A DNA stretch of 64,000 nt from Bacillota bacterium (lineage in GTDB: Bacteria; Bacillota; Sulfobacillia; JAJYWN01), in NCBI GenBank assembly GCA_021791495.1, contig JAJYWN010000056.1:19766-83765 (forward strand), read 5' to 3'. The notes below the pieces were generated by a model. It saw only the letters and a list, made by a program, of their open reading frames with translations. It was not told where the DNA came from and ran no database searches. Positions 1-9,869 of the stretch are shown here, piece after piece. Every line of letters begins with the position of its first letter. The stretch's first letter is position 1. The position numbers were made by a program, and so were the translations under genes.

Positions 1-2422
1 CTACAACGGCAACGTCCTCACCAGTAACACCGGCATGTCGATTGCGCTGGAGCAGAACTCGGGCGGAAAAGCCGTTTTCGCGACCCCGGTGACCACCCTC
101 GCCGGTGTGGCGGGCTTTAACGTGAGGGATATCAAGGCGGAGACCCTGACGCTAACCGCTAAGGCCACCGGCCTTGTATCGGCTACCGGTAGCCTGGTGG
201 TGGCCCCGGCCGCCGCGGACCATACGGTTATCTCGGCTTCGCCAGCCTGGATCGCCAATGACGGCATCGCTCAGTCGGTGATCTCGGTCAAGGTTCTTGA
301 CGCTTTCGACAATACTCAGACCAGCGCCAACGGCACGGTGACCCTGGCGAACAACCTGACCACTTCGGGCACGCTGTCCGGCACCAGCGCCACCATCACC
401 AATGGTGTCAACAGCAACACCATTATCCTGACGTCCAAGAGTGGCGCGGGCTCTGCCGGCGCGCCGGTCATCAGCCAGAGCGCGATCTCAGGTATCACCC
501 TGGCCACCCCGGCTGCCAACCAGAACGCCACCGTTAGCGTGGGCACGGCGGCCAGCAAGTACCTGGTCACCCTTAGCCCGAGCACCGTTACCGTTGGTGG
601 TTCAGTCACTGTATCCGCACAGCTCGCTGATGCGTCCAATAACCCTGTGGCGACGGCCGGGAAGACCGTCACTTGGGGCGGCGCCGGCGCGGGCTCCTTC
701 GGATCCGCGACCAGCACCACCGACTCGAACGGTGTCGCAACGGTAACTTACACTGCGGGCTCGGCTCCGGCTACGCCCACCCTGACCGCTACTGACACTG
801 ATACCTACACCGGCAGCGCTGGCCTGACCGTCAACGCTGGCTCGGCCAGTGGCTTTACCGTCACCATGGCGGCGGGTCCCTATACTGTCGGTGGGACTAA
901 GGTTGCCACCGCGCAGTTGAAGGACTCCCTCGGTAACAACGTATCCCAGTCCGGCGTGGTCATCACCTGGGCCGACACCGGAACCGGCGCTTATGCTGGC
1001 GAGTTCAGTGCGGCTACTAGCACGACCGACGGTACCGGCGCGGCCACGGTTACGGTCACGCTGAACACGACCGCCGGTCGGACCCACATCATCAGCGGCA
1101 CGGCGACAGGCCTCACGCCGACCGCTGCTGGTTCCATCACGACCGTGGCTGGCGCCCCGGCTACGATCGCAATCACCCCGACTGGGGCGACTAGCGTTAC
1201 CGCCGGCGGGACTCAGGCTGTTGCGGCAACCGTCCGCGATGCCTACGGCAACCTGGTTGCCGACGGCACCACGGTGAACTTCGCGGCGACTGCAGCCACT
1301 GACTTTACCGTCAGTGCCGCTTCCGCCACGACCACGGCTGGCGTCGCCACGGTTAACGCTCAGGCTGCGGCTACGATAACCGGAACTAACACGGCGACCG
1401 TGACGGCGACCGTCGGTGTGCTGAATGCGAACACTGGTCTATTGACCAACGTTGCTGGAGCAGCTCACCACTTCGCCGCCGCGCTCGCGGTAGCTGGCAG
1501 CAAGACTGCCGGTGCTGCGTTTGAGGTGACGTTCACGGCTCAAGACGCGAACAACAATACGGTCACGTCGTACACCGGCGCTAAGACCATATCGTTCACG
1601 TCCGCCGCTACCGCGTCGCCGAACGTAACCGCGCCGACGATCCCAGCCTCGCAGAGCGTCACGTTCACCGCTGGCGTTGGTACCACGGCGGGCGGTACGT
1701 TCATTCTGACCAATGCGGGTGAGACTCCGACCATCAGTGGCTCGGCGGCAGGCGTTACTGCAGGGGCCACTACTGCCATTACCGTGAACCCGGCTACAGC
1801 TGCCACCTTCACTGTGGTGGCTCCGGGCACTGCAACGGCAGGTTCGTCGTTTGCCATCACCAGCATCACGGCAAAGGATGCCTACGGCAACACGGCCACC
1901 GGTTACACGGGTGCCAAGACCATCGCCTACTCGGGTCCGGCTAACAGCCCGAAGGGCACGGCTCCTAGCTACACTACTGCCGTCACCTTCGCGGCTGGTG
2001 TTGCCACGACCACTCTCACCACGACCCTCACGAACGCCGAATCCGTGGCCATCGGTGCAGCCGACGGCGGAGTCACGGGGACCTCAGGCACCGTCGTCGT
2101 GAGCCCGGGCGCGGTGAACGATGTTGAGTCCACGTTCAGCCCGACTACGGCCAACGCTCCTGTTGGAACAGGCGTTGCGGTCACAGTCACGCTGAAGGAC
2201 GCCGAACAGAACCCGGTTCCTAACGTCGCTATCACTCTGGCGGCGACCGGCGCCACCGGTGGTGGCGTTGGGGCGGTCACGACTCAGCCTGGCTCAACCA
2301 ACGCATCCGGCCAGGCCATCGGCATCGTGAGAGCGACCGCCGGTGCGAGCACGGACACGGTCACCTTCAGTGCCACGGCTCCCGCAGGACTAACCGACAC
2401 CATAGTCATTACGATTCCGTAA
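1..2422 (+). CDS. Ig-repeat S-layer-type surface protein, C-terminal part
   Basis: The frame is open from base 2 to the TAA at 2420-2422, so about 806 residues are visible and the true start lies before the window. The protein is rich in Thr, Ala, Ser, Gly and Val and is built of Ig-like modules of the Big_1/invasin type; the last module carries KDAEQNPVPNVAITL. No membrane segment or sorting motif is present at the C terminus. The first ~180 visible residues align closely with residues ~1133-1311 of the S-layer protein at 11345, so the two are paralogues. The missing N terminus would be expected to carry a signal peptide and SLH domains, which is inference. The role is probably structural, in the cell-surface layer. 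Confidence 0.85.
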   Translation, partial: YNGNVLTSNTGMSIALEQNSGGKAVFATPVTTLAGVAGFNVRDIKAETLTLTAKATGLVSATGSLVVAPAAADHTVISASPAWIANDGIAQSVISVKVLDAFDNTQTSANGTVTLANNLTTSGTLSGTSATITNGVNSNTIILTSKSGAGSAGAPVISQSAISGITLATPAANQNATVSVGTAASKYLVTLSPSTVTVGGSVTVSAQLADASNNPVATAGKTVTWGGAGAGSFGSATSTTDSNGVATVTYTAGSAPATPTLTATDTDTYTGSAGLTVNAGSASGFTVTMAAGPYTVGGTKVATAQLKDSLGNNVSQSGVVITWADTGTGAYAGEFSAATSTTDGTGAATVTVTLNTTAGRTHIISGTATGLTPTAAGSITTVAGAPATIAITPTGATSVTAGGTQAVAATVRDAYGNLVADGTTVNFAATAATDFTVSAASATTTAGVATVNAQAAATITGTNTATVTATVGVLNANTGLLTNVAGAAHHFAAALAVAGSKTAGAAFEVTFTAQDANNNTVTSYTGAKTISFTSAATASPNVTAPTIPASQSVTFTAGVGTTAGGTFILTNAGETPTISGSAAGVTAGATTAITVNPATAATFTVVAPGTATAGSSFAITSITAKDAYGNTATGYTGAKTIAYSGPANSPKGTAPSYTTAVTFAAGVATTTLTTTLTNAESVAIGAADGGVTGTSGTVVVSPGAVNDVESTFSPTTANAPVGTGVAVTVTLKDAEQNPVPNVAITLAATGATGGGVGAVTTQPGSTNASGQAIGIVRATAGASTDTVTFSATAPAGLTDTIVITIP

Positions 2423-2456
2423 TGACCGACGTTCAGCAACTAGAGTAACTGTAGGA

Positions 2457-2489
2457 GGAAAGGGGCCCCCTGAATGGGGGCCCCTTTCC
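2457..2489 (+). terminator. Perfect 14-bp hairpin after the surface-protein gene
   Basis: The arms 2457-2470 and 2476-2489 are perfect inverted copies around a 5-base loop, 34 bases after the stop. There is no following T-run, so it may be a terminator that works through stem strength or an mRNA 3'-end stabiliser. Confidence 0.6.
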
Positions 2490-2695
2490 ACACGCTACCG
2501 ACAAGGCCCCCCATGTGTTGGTGGCCCCTCCGCTTTGGAGGACTTTGCCCGCTACCTACGCCGTCCGCCCATGAATCGCGACGGCTCCGCGCAGCGGAGG
2601 TTCCGCGGCGGAAGGCAAATATGCCGCCTTGATAGTGGAACCGTTCCCCGGCGCGCGGCGTCTCCAACAGGGGGCCCAGACGCTACCACGCCTTG

Positions 2696-2763
2696 CGGAG
2701 AACACCTGGCACCGCCGCCAGGGCATACAGGAAACCCCAGGGGTGGTGTGGAAACGTTCTCCG
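2696..2763 (+). promoter_or_regulatory. Possible folded leader upstream of the SLH gene at 2814
   Basis: The stretch 2490-2813 has no convincing gene. It can fold with an outer 8-bp stem, CGGAGAAC (2696-2703) with GTTCTCCG (2756-2763). This encloses a 6-bp hairpin CCTGGC/GCCAGG (2705-2710/2717-2722) and a short CCCC/GGGG element near 2735-2743. I do not recognise a known riboswitch, and chance folding in GC-rich DNA is a real alternative. Confidence 0.25.
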
Positions 2764-2813
2764 AGTGCAGGGGTGCCGAGGGTCCACCGATAGATTCATT
2801 TGGAGGGGTAGCT

Positions 2814-5800
2814 GTGAAGAGGGGTTCAAGGTTTCTCGCCGCGGCTTTGGTTGGCTTGGTACTGTTGACATCCATGGTCTTGCCAGTGCCGATTTCCAAG
2901 ACGGTGGAGGCCGCGTCCATCGAGGCCCCTCTCCCGGCGGACGTCGCCGGTCTTCCATGTGAGGGGGCCGTGCGGTCTCTGGTGTCCCTGAACGTGTTCA
3001 AGGGGTTGCCCGATGGGACATTCCAGCCCACTAAGTCCATTACCCGCGCGGAGTTCGCCGCCACCATGGCACGCGCCCTAGACTTAGATCTAGTGGCCAA
3101 GAGCCTGAACGGGCCTTCCGGGTTCTCGGATGTGCCGGCCTCCCACTGGGCTTCCGGTTACATCAACTTCGCCGCGGGGCGCGGTCTGGTGAATGGCGTG
3201 GGGGACGGCAAGTTCGCCCCCGGCGACCCCGTTACGTTCGTCCAAGTCGCCACAATGCTCATCCGCTTGGTCGGACGTGACTCCGATATCAAAGTCCCAT
3301 GGCCCGCCGGGCCTTACCTGACCGCCGATGACCTGGGGATCCCGAAGGGGATCAGGTACGACACCAACGCTCCGGCAACCCGCGGTGATGTGGCCATCAT
3401 GCTGGCCAATACCATCTTTGGAGTCAATCTGGCATCCAGCGGTGCGCCCTTGGCCAAAACCGTCTTCGGTATTCAGAAACTGAGCTTGTCTCCCAGTCCC
3501 GCGGTGATTGGCGGCGCGGGTAGCGTGACCCTAACCGCCAAAGGCGTGAAAGATAATAAAGAAGAAATCACCTTGGGCCCCACCTACACTGTGACGTCGG
3601 GGCAAGCCACCGTTACCTCCGGTGGGAAGGTGACCCCTACTGGCGCCGGCGCCGTTAAGGTGAGAGCGACCCTCGGCTCCTTCTCTAGTGAGGCCGATAT
3701 CGTCGTCTCCTCCTCCTTCCGCATTGACCCCGCTTCGCCAGTGGCCCTTCCCGGCGCCGCCATCCAACTGACGGCCTACGCCACAGGCCCAGGGATTACC
3801 GAGAACGTTGTCCTCCCTGTGACGTGGACCAAGGTTAGTGGACAGTCCACCCTTACTCCGGGAGGGTTGGTCACGGTAGCCGCCGGCGATACGGTGATTC
3901 AAGCGTCGTATGCGGGCACGACGAAAACAGTGACCGTACGGGGTTCCGCCACTCTTGCTGTGACTCCCTCGGAAGTCTCGCTCCTGCCCGGCGCTCAGCA
4001 GCAATTCCAGGCGGCCATCGTGGCTGAAGGCGGCACGCCGGTCCCAGCGTACGCGGTCGAGTGGTCCGCTTCCGGTGGCACAATCACCTCTGGCGGCCTG
4101 TTCACCGCCGCGGCCGGGACCGGTTCTGTCACGGTAACCGCCCGCGCCTCCGGGCTTTCCGGGACCGGGAAGGCTTATGTGCTCAGCCGCGTGGAGGTCA
4201 CACCGGGAGCACCCAATCTTGGGCTTGGCGAGCCTGTCCAGTTCACGGCGGTGGGTTACGACTCCGCCGGGCGGATCATGACCATCAATCCGACATGGGA
4301 CGTTACCCCTTCGACCCTGGGAGTGATCAGCTCCACGGGTAGGATGGTCGGCACGGTGGCCGGGGCCGGGACGGTCCGGGCCACGGCAGCCGGGATTTCG
4401 GGTTCCACTTCGTTTACCACCGCCGGGGCGGCTGCCCAATTGGATATCGCCACGGACAAGTCCACGGTGCCGGCCAACGGTTCCTCCGAGGTCCAGGTCA
4501 CCGTGCGGGTACTTGACTCCCTCGGCTACCTGGTCAAAGCCGGCGCTTACCGCGTGTACTTCAGCCTGAACAGCTCACCTCTGGGCTCCTTTACCGCGAA
4601 CGCCGTGGATACGGTGAACGGAGTGGCCGTCACCACTTTCAAACCTACGACCTCCGCCGGGAACGCCCAGATTATCGCCAGTTCAACAGGACTCACTACA
4701 GACAGCATTTTCGTCAGCACCACGGTGCCGTCAGCCTCGTCGGTGGCCTTGTCGGTTTCTCCGGCGCCCATCGCCGCAAGCGCCAATAGCGTGACCACCT
4801 TGACCGCAACGCTGAAAGACCAGACCGGGGCGGTAATGAGTAACAACACGGGCACCACTATCGTCGTCACCGTGAACTCCTCGGATACCAATGTCGTCAC
4901 GGTCCCATCCGTGATATCCATCATACCTGGCGCCTCCACCGGCACGACTACACTCCGGTCGACGGGGATTCCCGGGTCTGTATCGTTGTCCGGCAGCACC
5001 AACCTGTCCGGCGTGGGCTTGGTCGGCACCACCCTTCAGGTAGCTCAGGCCGGTGCCGCTCATCACTTGGCCGTTCGCGGACCGATCGACTCCGTGGCGG
5101 CGGATAACTTGACCGAGCGTTCCGTGGTGGTGGAACTCCGGGATGCAAATGAAGTGGTGCTGACCGGAGACAGCAGTACTGTAGTCTCCCTAACGGTATC
5201 CTCGGGAACAGCCACCGTGGCCTCCGGAACATCCATCACCTGCCAGGGAGGGCTCGCCACCTTCCGCCTGCGCTCGGCTGTCGCCGGCACAGTCTCCCTA
5301 TTGGCCAGTTCCGGGAACGTGACCTCGGCCACCGGATCCCTCACCTTCACACCAGGGACCGCCACGAACGTAGGGTTGGCGGTCGAGCCCTTGAACAACA
5401 TTGCGGCGGACGGTGGCGCCAGCAGCGCCACGCTGGTGGCGACCATTAGGGACGCTCAAGGAAACACGGTCACTTCCGCGACCAATGCGGTGACCTTCAG
5501 CCGGACCGCGGGACCGGGGGCTTTGACCCTGCCCAGCACGACCACGGTTACCGCCGTAGCGGGCGTGGCACGATTGACCTTACCGTCCGGGACGGTACCG
5601 GGCACGGATAGCTTCAAGGCCACCTCCACCGGCCTTGCGGACAGTCCTACGGTCACTGTGACCACCAGAATCACCGGAGTTCCGGTAGCCGTACAGGTGC
5701 AGCCCATCGCCGGCTTCGCCGCCGGAGGTTCCGCCACGGTCAAGGTCTACGTGAACGACACGTTCGGTCAGTTGGTCACCAGCGACAACGGCCGAGCGGT

Positions 5801-7298
5801 CACCCTCTTGACAACGGGCGGCCAGGTCACTACGGCTAACCCGACTCAGACCGTCAACGGCGTGGCGACTTTCACCATTACGGCCACCGCGGCCGGATCC
5901 TTGACCGTAACCGCATCGGCCAATGCCATCACGGCCGACACCACTGGCGCAACTATCAGCGTGGCACCGGCTACGGCCAGCAGCATGAAACTGGTGGCTT
6001 CTCCATCTAATGTTGCCCTAGACCCCAATAGCCGCGTAGCCGTTACATCATACCTAGTTGACTCTTACGGTAACAACGCCGGTGCGGGGTCGGCTATCAC
6101 TCTCTCGGTCTCACCGGCGGGCCTGGGCACGTTGTCCAACGCCACGCTGTATCCAGGGCAGACCGTATACTATACGCCTGGCGCAATCCCAGGCAACGTG
6201 ACCATCAGCGGCACATCCGCAAGCTATCCGGTGGCCTCCGCCACCGTTGCCACTTACGTGGCCGGCCCTCCGGCCAGGGCTGTGGTGTCGGCTACCACCG
6301 CCACCAAAGCCGGACCATTGAGTGGCGATACCATAATGACCATCAAGGTCCGTCTGGAAGATGCGTCAGGTAACCTCTTGACCGGGAAGAGCACCGGTGA
6401 CCTGCTATCGGCTGTCGGGCTAACTGTGTCCGGGAATTCCTCCGGAACGCCGCGGATTAGCACGGGTACGGTCTATGGGTTGGGTTCCTTCGTGCCGGAC
6501 GGCATCACCAGAGGTTCGGCCGGTTTCGTGGCGGGCGAGGCGACCTTCCAGTACAGTAACACGAAGGCAGAGACAGTCACGCTCACCCCGTCGGCCTATT
6601 ACAATGGCCAGGCTCTGACAGCGGTGGCGGCTTCCGCCACCACCACGCCCGGCACCCCCGTGAGGATCGCTTTTACCCCGGCAAGACCTGCCGTCCGACC
6701 GGACACGGCCAGCACCACCATCGTCACGGCCAGCATCGCCGATGTATATGACAACCCGGTGACGAGCGCCACGGATAGCATCCGATTCGCGCTATCCACC
6801 ACAGCCTACTCGTCCCTGAGCACCAACGTGGCTATCCCTGTGGCCAACGGACAGGCGTCGGTCAGTGTCACTGGCAAGGCGAGCCCGGGCGCGGCCACGC
6901 TAACCGCCACCAGTTCTACCTATGGCTTCTCCGCGAGTACCACAGCCACGACCGACTATTTGCCTGGCCAGCCGACCGTCGTGGCCACCGACAATAGTGG
7001 GTCGGATACCATCGTTGGCTCTGGCGAAGTCGCGGCTAAGCTGGTGATCACCTGCCCGTCCCGGGTGCTGAACCAGGACCTCCTGGTAACGGTAAATGGG
7101 GGTGGTGTCACGGTGTACTCCACCGCCGGCGGCTCAACGCCGGTGACCACCATCCCGGGCGGTTCGACCGGCATCACGGTGTACATCAACCGCGCGGACC
7201 TGGGCGTGGCCGGAGACAAGTCCATCATGGTGCTCCTCACCTCAGACATCGGCGTGGGGACCATGTCCACTCCGGTTACCGTGACATTGCAGAACTAG
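2814..7298 (+). CDS. SLH-domain protein with many bacterial Ig-like repeats
   Basis: This is a large exported surface protein of 1494 residues. I chose the GTG at 2814 because GGAGGGG lies 5-6 bases upstream and the protein then begins with a normal signal peptide (basic VKRGSR, a hydrophobic core to ~25, then AEAAS-like residues). The frame is open further upstream but without a ribosome site. SLH domains occupy roughly residues 50-205; motifs include LPDGTFQPTKSITRAEF and FSDVPASHWASGYI, and the third copy is weaker. The remainder is a series of Big_1/Big_2-like Ig modules to the C terminus. SLH domains bind pyruvylated secondary cell-wall polymer in related bacteria. The protein is probably an S-layer or S-layer-associated component, paired with the neighbouring paralogues. 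Confidence 0.88.
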   Translation: MKRGSRFLAAALVGLVLLTSMVLPVPISKTVEAASIEAPLPADVAGLPCEGAVRSLVSLNVFKGLPDGTFQPTKSITRAEFAATMARALDLDLVAKSLNGPSGFSDVPASHWASGYINFAAGRGLVNGVGDGKFAPGDPVTFVQVATMLIRLVGRDSDIKVPWPAGPYLTADDLGIPKGIRYDTNAPATRGDVAIMLANTIFGVNLASSGAPLAKTVFGIQKLSLSPSPAVIGGAGSVTLTAKGVKDNKEEITLGPTYTVTSGQATVTSGGKVTPTGAGAVKVRATLGSFSSEADIVVSSSFRIDPASPVALPGAAIQLTAYATGPGITENVVLPVTWTKVSGQSTLTPGGLVTVAAGDTVIQASYAGTTKTVTVRGSATLAVTPSEVSLLPGAQQQFQAAIVAEGGTPVPAYAVEWSASGGTITSGGLFTAAAGTGSVTVTARASGLSGTGKAYVLSRVEVTPGAPNLGLGEPVQFTAVGYDSAGRIMTINPTWDVTPSTLGVISSTGRMVGTVAGAGTVRATAAGISGSTSFTTAGAAAQLDIATDKSTVPANGSSEVQVTVRVLDSLGYLVKAGAYRVYFSLNSSPLGSFTANAVDTVNGVAVTTFKPTTSAGNAQIIASSTGLTTDSIFVSTTVPSASSVALSVSPAPIAASANSVTTLTATLKDQTGAVMSNNTGTTIVVTVNSSDTNVVTVPSVISIIPGASTGTTTLRSTGIPGSVSLSGSTNLSGVGLVGTTLQVAQAGAAHHLAVRGPIDSVAADNLTERSVVVELRDANEVVLTGDSSTVVSLTVSSGTATVASGTSITCQGGLATFRLRSAVAGTVSLLASSGNVTSATGSLTFTPGTATNVGLAVEPLNNIAADGGASSATLVATIRDAQGNTVTSATNAVTFSRTAGPGALTLPSTTTVTAVAGVARLTLPSGTVPGTDSFKATSTGLADSPTVTVTTRITGVPVAVQVQPIAGFAAGGSATVKVYVNDTFGQLVTSDNGRAVTLLTTGGQVTTANPTQTVNGVATFTITATAAGSLTVTASANAITADTTGATISVAPATASSMKLVASPSNVALDPNSRVAVTSYLVDSYGNNAGAGSAITLSVSPAGLGTLSNATLYPGQTVYYTPGAIPGNVTISGTSASYPVASATVATYVAGPPARAVVSATTATKAGPLSGDTIMTIKVRLEDASGNLLTGKSTGDLLSAVGLTVSGNSSGTPRISTGTVYGLGSFVPDGITRGSAGFVAGEATFQYSNTKAETVTLTPSAYYNGQALTAVAASATTTPGTPVRIAFTPARPAVRPDTASTTIVTASIADVYDNPVTSATDSIRFALSTTAYSSLSTNVAIPVANGQASVSVTGKASPGAATLTATSSTYGFSASTTATTDYLPGQPTVVATDNSGSDTIVGSGEVAAKLVITCPSRVLNQDLLVTVNGGGVTVYSTAGGSTPVTTIPGGSTGITVYINRADLGVAGDKSIMVLLTSDIGVGTMSTPVTVTLQN

Positions 7299-7328
7299 CA
7301 TGCTGAACTGGCATTCCTGAGCTGACTG

Positions 7329-7370
7329 AAAAGAGGGGGCCGCCCCGAAGACGAGGCGGCCCCCTCTTTT
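7329..7370. terminator. Perfect 16-bp bidirectional terminator between convergent genes
   Basis: The arms 7329-7344 and 7355-7370 are perfect inverted copies around a 10-base loop. The stem ends in TTTT on the plus strand and, by symmetry, on the minus strand. It sits between the SLH gene ending at 7298 and the TPR gene ending at 7411, so it can serve both. Confidence 0.85.
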
Positions 7371-7410
7371 CCTGCTTGTCGCCGCAGCGACATCTTTAGT
7401 GCAGTACCCG

Positions 7411-8121
7411 CTACCTCTTCTTCGCCAGCCGGTCCAGCGCCGCCTTGGCGTCCGGGTTGGTCGCATCGATCTTCAGTGCCTGCTGGTAACTGGCGATGGC
7501 CGCATCGTTCTGGCCTTGGTGGTCCTGGATGTCGCCCTGGAGCACCCACATGTCGGCCCGATTGGTGACTTGCTTAGTGCCGGTGAGAACGGTCTCCAGA
7601 GCCTTTGCCCAGTTCTCCTTCATTTCATAGACCACGGCCAAGTTGATGTAAGTCTGCCCAAGCTTCGAGTCGATGGAGAGGGCCTTCTGGTAAGAGGCGA
7701 TCGCCTTGTCCAGATCGCCGTTGTTCCGCTGGACGTTGGCCAAGTTGTTCCAGGCCTCCGCGTAGTCGGGCTTCAGATCAGTCGCCTTCGAGTAGGCGTC
7801 GATGGCGCCTTTCTTGTCATCCTGGTTGAAGCGGATGATGCCCAGCCAGAAATAGGCCTCGGGGTCTTTTCCATTCTTCTTGATGGAGGCCTTGATCGAC
7901 GAATCGGCGGTCGCCATGTCACGATTCTTCACGGCGTCCATGGCCTGCTTCTTCAGGGTGGCGGCCTGCTTCACCTGGGAGTTTCGATAGGCCCATGTGC
8001 CGCCGCCGGCCACGACCAAGACCATCAGCGCCACAAGGGCTATGGCAATCGGCGAGACTCGAACGGCACCAAGTGCCGGCTTTGGCCCCGAATGCGACTT
8101 CAACTTCCTAACCAACGTCAT
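7411..8121 (-). CDS. Membrane-anchored TPR protein
   Basis: The predicted protein has 236 residues: a short basic N terminus, one membrane segment (SPIAIALVALMVLVVAGG, about residues 23-40), then TPR helices. Typical TPR features are AEAWNNLANVQRNNGDLDKAI and the following AIASYQKALSIDSKLGQTY units. TPRs act as protein-binding scaffolds; the partner cannot be told. I chose ATG at 8119-8121 because AGGAGG precedes it and because the promoter at 8187-8216 would leave almost no leader for the upstream ATG at 8170-8172. A TTG two codons further in has better spacing to AGGAGG and is an alternative. It is transcribed away from the protease gene at 8307. Confidence 0.8.
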   Translation of the reverse strand: MTLVRKLKSHSGPKPALGAVRVSPIAIALVALMVLVVAGGGTWAYRNSQVKQAATLKKQAMDAVKNRDMATADSSIKASIKKNGKDPEAYFWLGIIRFNQDDKKGAIDAYSKATDLKPDYAEAWNNLANVQRNNGDLDKAIASYQKALSIDSKLGQTYINLAVVYEMKENWAKALETVLTGTKQVTNRADMWVLQGDIQDHQGQNDAAIASYQQALKIDATNPDAKAALDRLAKKR

Positions 8122-8186
8122 CGACCTCCTGGGAACTGGATGCTCGCGCTTGGCGTCAGTCTTCGTGTGCATACTTGTCCAACGGT

Positions 8187-8216
8187 ATTATGGCAATTAC
8201 AGCAAGCCCGCGTCAA
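8187..8216 (-). promoter_or_regulatory. Sigma-A-type promoter for the TPR gene
   Basis: On the minus strand, TTGACG (8211-8216) and CATAAT (8187-8192) are separated by 18 bases. Each matches five of six consensus positions. Transcription would start near 8180, 60 bases before the preferred start codon. Confidence 0.6.
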
Positions 8217-8306
8217 CGGTAGAGTAACGAAGCCTGGCCAAATCCAGCCAACAGCAGGTAACTTGCGACAGCGGAAAGAAATCCAGGTGTCACGGCTCAA
8301 CGGGAG

Positions 8307-9869
8307 ATGACAAGGCAATTGGCAAATAAGACGAGGTCCCATGGGAAGACTCTGCGCACGGTGGTGGGCTACGCCCTCATTGCTCTCCTGGTTCTGATAT
8401 CTGTGAACTGGACGCTGCCCGTTCAGGGGAGGGCCGAGGCATCGGCCGTGGGGGCCTCCACTTCGACCTCCACCTCCGGCGACAGTCTGGACATGGGCAT
8501 GTTCAACACCGTGCTCCAGTACATCCGAGCCTTCTACTATTACCCGTTCGACTCCGCGAAGCTTTCCGAAGGTGCGGTCCGCGGCCTGGTCCAGGCCCTC
8601 GGCGACGACTATTCCGAATACCTGACCGCTCAGGAGTATAGCGACATGATGACGGGCCTTGGGGGCACCTTTGGCGGCCTTGGGATCTACATCGAGACGA
8701 AAGGCGACTACGTCGAGGTAGTCTCTCCTATCAAGGGTACGCCCGCCTGGCGGGCCGGCCTGCAACCCGGCGACAAGATCGCCGAGGTGGATGGCAAGGA
8801 CTTCCGCGGCAAGACGGCCACCGAAGCCACCCAGGTGCTGCGTGGCGCGCCCGGCACCTCCGTGAAGCTGGGCATCCTGCGGAAGGGCATGGCGGAGATA
8901 ATTACCATCACCATCACCCGCGAGATCATCGTCATTAACCCCGTGGAGTATGAAATGAAGACGGGCGACATCGGGCTGATAACCTTGTCGTCCTTCAACG
9001 AACATACCACGGACAAGATGAACGAGGCGCTGGCGGACCTGAAGGCCAAGGGCGCCAAGGCCCTCATCCTCGACCTCCGGAACGACCCGGGTGGGCTCCT
9101 GGACCAGGCCGTCAACGTGGCGGACATGTTCCTGAATAAGGACAAGATCGTCTTGCAGGTCGTTTCCAAGAACGGCACCGATCAGGTGGTCAAGACCTCG
9201 ACCGACGAGGATCATCTGCCCATGGTGGTACTGGTGAATAAGGGTAGCGCCAGTGCCTCGGAGATTCTGACGGCGGCCTTGAAGGAGAACGGCACGGCCA
9301 CGGTCATCGGGGAGCAGACCTACGGTAAGGGGTCGGTGCAGACCATCTATGGCTTCAGCAATGGCGCGGGCTTGAAGATCACCACCGCTAACTACCTCAG
9401 CCCCCAGGGTCATGTTATCAATCACGTTGGCGTCGCGCCGGATATCGTGGTGCCCATGGCCGAGAGGTCGGCGGATGAGACGGCGGCGCTATCGGCGCTG
9501 AACCTTGATCCCGGTTCCATTATCCGCCCCTGGGATTCTGGGCTGCAGGTTCAGAAACTCCAGAAGGCGCTGAAAGCGATGGGCTACGATCCGGAGACCG
9601 AGGACGGTACCTACGGATACTCGACGATGGGCGCCGTCACGGCCTTCCAGCGGGCGAAGAAACTGCCGTTTTCGCCGGTCTTGGGGGAAGGGTTTGTGAC
9701 GGAGTTGAACCGGGATCTGGTGGCTGAAGAGGCGCATCCCTCACAGGATCCGCAAATGGATAGGGCCGTTAAGTATCTGCAGGATACGTACCTGACGGCG
9801 GTAGGCGGTGGACCGGCGCCGGCGACGGCTTCCACGCCTACGCCGGCGGCGCAGGGAGGTGGCCACTGA
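8307..9869 (+). CDS. S41 family C-terminal processing protease with PDZ and peptidoglycan-binding domains
   Basis: This is a 520-residue secreted or membrane-anchored serine protease of the CtpA/CtpB type. After a basic N terminus there is one hydrophobic segment (about 20-37). A PDZ domain follows around residues 115-200 (GGLGIYIE, AGLQPGDKI). The S41 protease domain carries the catalytic Ser in GSASASE (Ser316) and the Lys in TYGKGS (Lys341); the 25-residue spacing is normal for the family. Residues ~410-470 form a PG_binding_1 domain (VQKLQKALKAMGY). The ATG at 8307 has only a weak GGGAG directly upstream. The stop overlaps the next gene's start (TGATG), so the two are probably co-translated. 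It likely processes exported proteins at the cell wall. Confidence 0.93.
   Translation: MTRQLANKTRSHGKTLRTVVGYALIALLVLISVNWTLPVQGRAEASAVGASTSTSTSGDSLDMGMFNTVLQYIRAFYYYPFDSAKLSEGAVRGLVQALGDDYSEYLTAQEYSDMMTGLGGTFGGLGIYIETKGDYVEVVSPIKGTPAWRAGLQPGDKIAEVDGKDFRGKTATEATQVLRGAPGTSVKLGILRKGMAEIITITITREIIVINPVEYEMKTGDIGLITLSSFNEHTTDKMNEALADLKAKGAKALILDLRNDPGGLLDQAVNVADMFLNKDKIVLQVVSKNGTDQVVKTSTDEDHLPMVVLVNKGSASASEILTAALKENGTATVIGEQTYGKGSVQTIYGFSNGAGLKITTANYLSPQGHVINHVGVAPDIVVPMAERSADETAALSALNLDPGSIIRPWDSGLQVQKLQKALKAMGYDPETEDGTYGYSTMGAVTAFQRAKKLPFSPVLGEGFVTELNRDLVAEEAHPSQDPQMDRAVKYLQDTYLTAVGGGPAPATASTPTPAAQGGGH

Noticed and set aside
2535..2813. Longer start for the SLH protein at 2814
   Set aside because: The upstream in-frame sequence lacks a ribosome site, would bury the signal peptide after about 90 residues, and crosses a region with leader-like structure.
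8118..9425. Minus-strand open frame of 435 codons opposite the S41 protease gene
   Set aside because: The plus strand encodes an intact protease with its catalytic residues; the antisense frame shows no family.
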